64,000 bases of DNA, taken from NCBI RefSeq assembly GCF_900106045.1, contig NZ_LT629802.1, positions 1,178,001-1,242,000 on the forward strand, given 5' to 3'. The notes under the pieces were generated by a model. That model was given only the letters and a program-made list of their open reading frames with translations. It did not search any database and had not been told where the DNA came from. Below are positions 63,083 to 64,000 of this stretch, in pieces; position 1 is the first letter of the stretch, and each line of letters starts with the position of its first letter. The DNA comes from Pseudomonas mucidolens (lineage in GTDB: Bacteria > Pseudomonadota > Gammaproteobacteria > Pseudomonadales > Pseudomonadaceae). The position numbers and the translations under genes were made by a program.

Positions 63083-64000
63083 ATGGCGGCGCTATCGGTT
63101 CATCCTATGCCTGGCGCTGGCGCGGGGCTCGATCTGTCGAGGCTGTGCCAAACACCGGTCTTCACCAGTCGCTCGCGGCAAGAAAGTCATCGGCTGCTTG
63201 CTCGTGAGTTGGTCGAACACGATCTGAGTTGGCGCAGTGGCAATGTCGACACGGCGTTTTTTCGCGCTGAAGTGGGGCGTTGCCAATTGTTTGTCCTGCG
63301 TTACGGCGCCGAGGTTGAGGTACGGCCACGGCCTTTTACCGATTTCGTGTTGATGCAGATGCCTTTGCGCGGGCGGGCCAGTATCGAGTGCGACGGGCTG
63401 GCGCTTGAGCTGGAGGAGGGTCAGGTGGCGGTGCTCTCGCCCAATCGCCAGGCCCGCCTGGTCTGGCACAGTGGCTGCGAACAATTGCTGCTTAAAGTAC
63501 CGCGTTCATTGTTGAGGCTGATGCAGGAGCGGCTGGTGGACGAAGGAGGGCTGGCCGCTGATTTCAGCTTGCCTGCCGCTTATCGGCTCAACACCGGTCA
63601 GGCGCGCGGCTGGTTGCGCCTGGTCGATGATTTGCTCGAACAGCTGGGGGCCAGCGAGGGCGAGCCGGTGCATGCTCACTGGTTGCGACATCTGGAAGAA
63701 AGCCTGCCGCTGTTCCTGCTGACCCACCCACCGAAAGTCGACGGGTCACCGATGGCGGTCATTGAGTCGCCGGCACAACGTCAGGCATTGCGGCAGTTGC
63801 ATAAGATCGAAGACTTGATGCGCCGTCGCCTGGGTGACGCGCTTTCCCTGGGCGAACTGGCAGCCGCGGCGGGCATGAGCGAGCGCAGCCTCAATACCTT
63901 GTGTCAGCGCTGTTACGGGCAAACGCCGATGGAGCGGTTGCGCAACCTGCGGCTTGAAGCGGTACGTGATCGTTTGCTCGGCCATCGGGACTTGAGCATT
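63083..64000 (+). CDS. AraC-family regulator, cut by window end
   Basis: The frame from ATG 63083 stays open to the window end (306 codons). It has an AraC_binding_2-type N-terminus (VLMQMPLRGRASIE, then VAVLSPNRQARL) and the first HTH of the C-terminal domain (LSLGELAAAAGMSERSL); the second HTH is starting as the window ends. It starts 3 bases after the preceding AraC stop, suggesting a tandem pair from one transcript. Confidence 0.83.
   Translation, partial: MAALSVHPMPGAGAGLDLSRLCQTPVFTSRSRQESHRLLARELVEHDLSWRSGNVDTAFFRAEVGRCQLFVLRYGAEVEVRPRPFTDFVLMQMPLRGRASIECDGLALELEEGQVAVLSPNRQARLVWHSGCEQLLLKVPRSLLRLMQERLVDEGGLAADFSLPAAYRLNTGQARGWLRLVDDLLEQLGASEGEPVHAHWLRHLEESLPLFLLTHPPKVDGSPMAVIESPAQRQALRQLHKIEDLMRRRLGDALSLGELAAAAGMSERSLNTLCQRCYGQTPMERLRNLRLEAVRDRLLGHRDLSI

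Overview
The window reads as a chromosomal stretch of a Pseudomonas (fluorescens/putida type). The signs are several OprD-family porins, many LysR and AraC regulators, and catabolic clusters in the orders known from Pseudomonas: iac for indole-3-acetate, ant for anthranilate and gal-type genes for the gallate lower pathway. This is judged from protein similarity I recognise; no database was searched.

Layout. (1) 1-5600: a sugar-type ABC transporter (ATPase, permease), a GntR/FCD regulator, a zinc-free MDR oxidoreductase, a 5'-truncated ornithine cyclodeaminase remnant and a 192-bp inverted-repeat element. (2) 5600-25965: an array built by site-specific integration at the 3' end of a tRNA-Pro(GGG) gene. 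An intact tyrosine integrase lies beside the first of three copies of the tRNA 3' end (7217, 15801, 25921). The other two copies sit beside decayed 5' ends of the same integrase gene. Between them are two catabolic cassettes. The 8.6-kb one has LysR, EamA, SDR, AraC, two MFS carriers and an N,N-dimethylformamidase-like enzyme. The 10-kb one has an OprD porin, a DctA-type carrier, 2-pyrone-4,6-dicarboxylate hydrolase (LigI), GalD, GalC, GalB, a DUF1932-type dehydrogenase and two LysR regulators. (3) 25965-26740: remnants of another integrase and of an OprD porin.

(4) 26744-46506: an indole-3-acetate region. A MarR regulator (iacR-like), an MFS carrier, an AraC regulator and an Aer-like chemoreceptor precede a class II aldolase, a PanE-like reductase and a branched-chain-type ABC transporter with a fused LivM-LivG protein. 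Divergent from these is the full set iacH-A-B-I-C-D-E-F-G. (5) 46734-61704: two similar OprD porins bracket a four-gene module without assigned function (FMN alpha-hydroxy-acid dehydrogenase, opine-dehydrogenase-like, 3-hydroxyacyl-CoA dehydrogenase, NIPSNAP), a second five-gene branched-chain-type ABC transporter, and antA-antB-antC. (6) 62066-64000: two tandem AraC regulators, the second cut by the window end.

Together the right half is a uptake-and-degradation zone for indole-3-acetate and anthranilate, both expected to yield catechol; no catechol-cleavage genes are in the window. The third island looks like a self-contained route from 2-pyrone-4,6-dicarboxylate or 4-oxalomesaconate to pyruvate and oxaloacetate, with its own porin and carrier but no ring-cleavage dioxygenase. 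No rRNA, complete tRNA or CRISPR array was seen.
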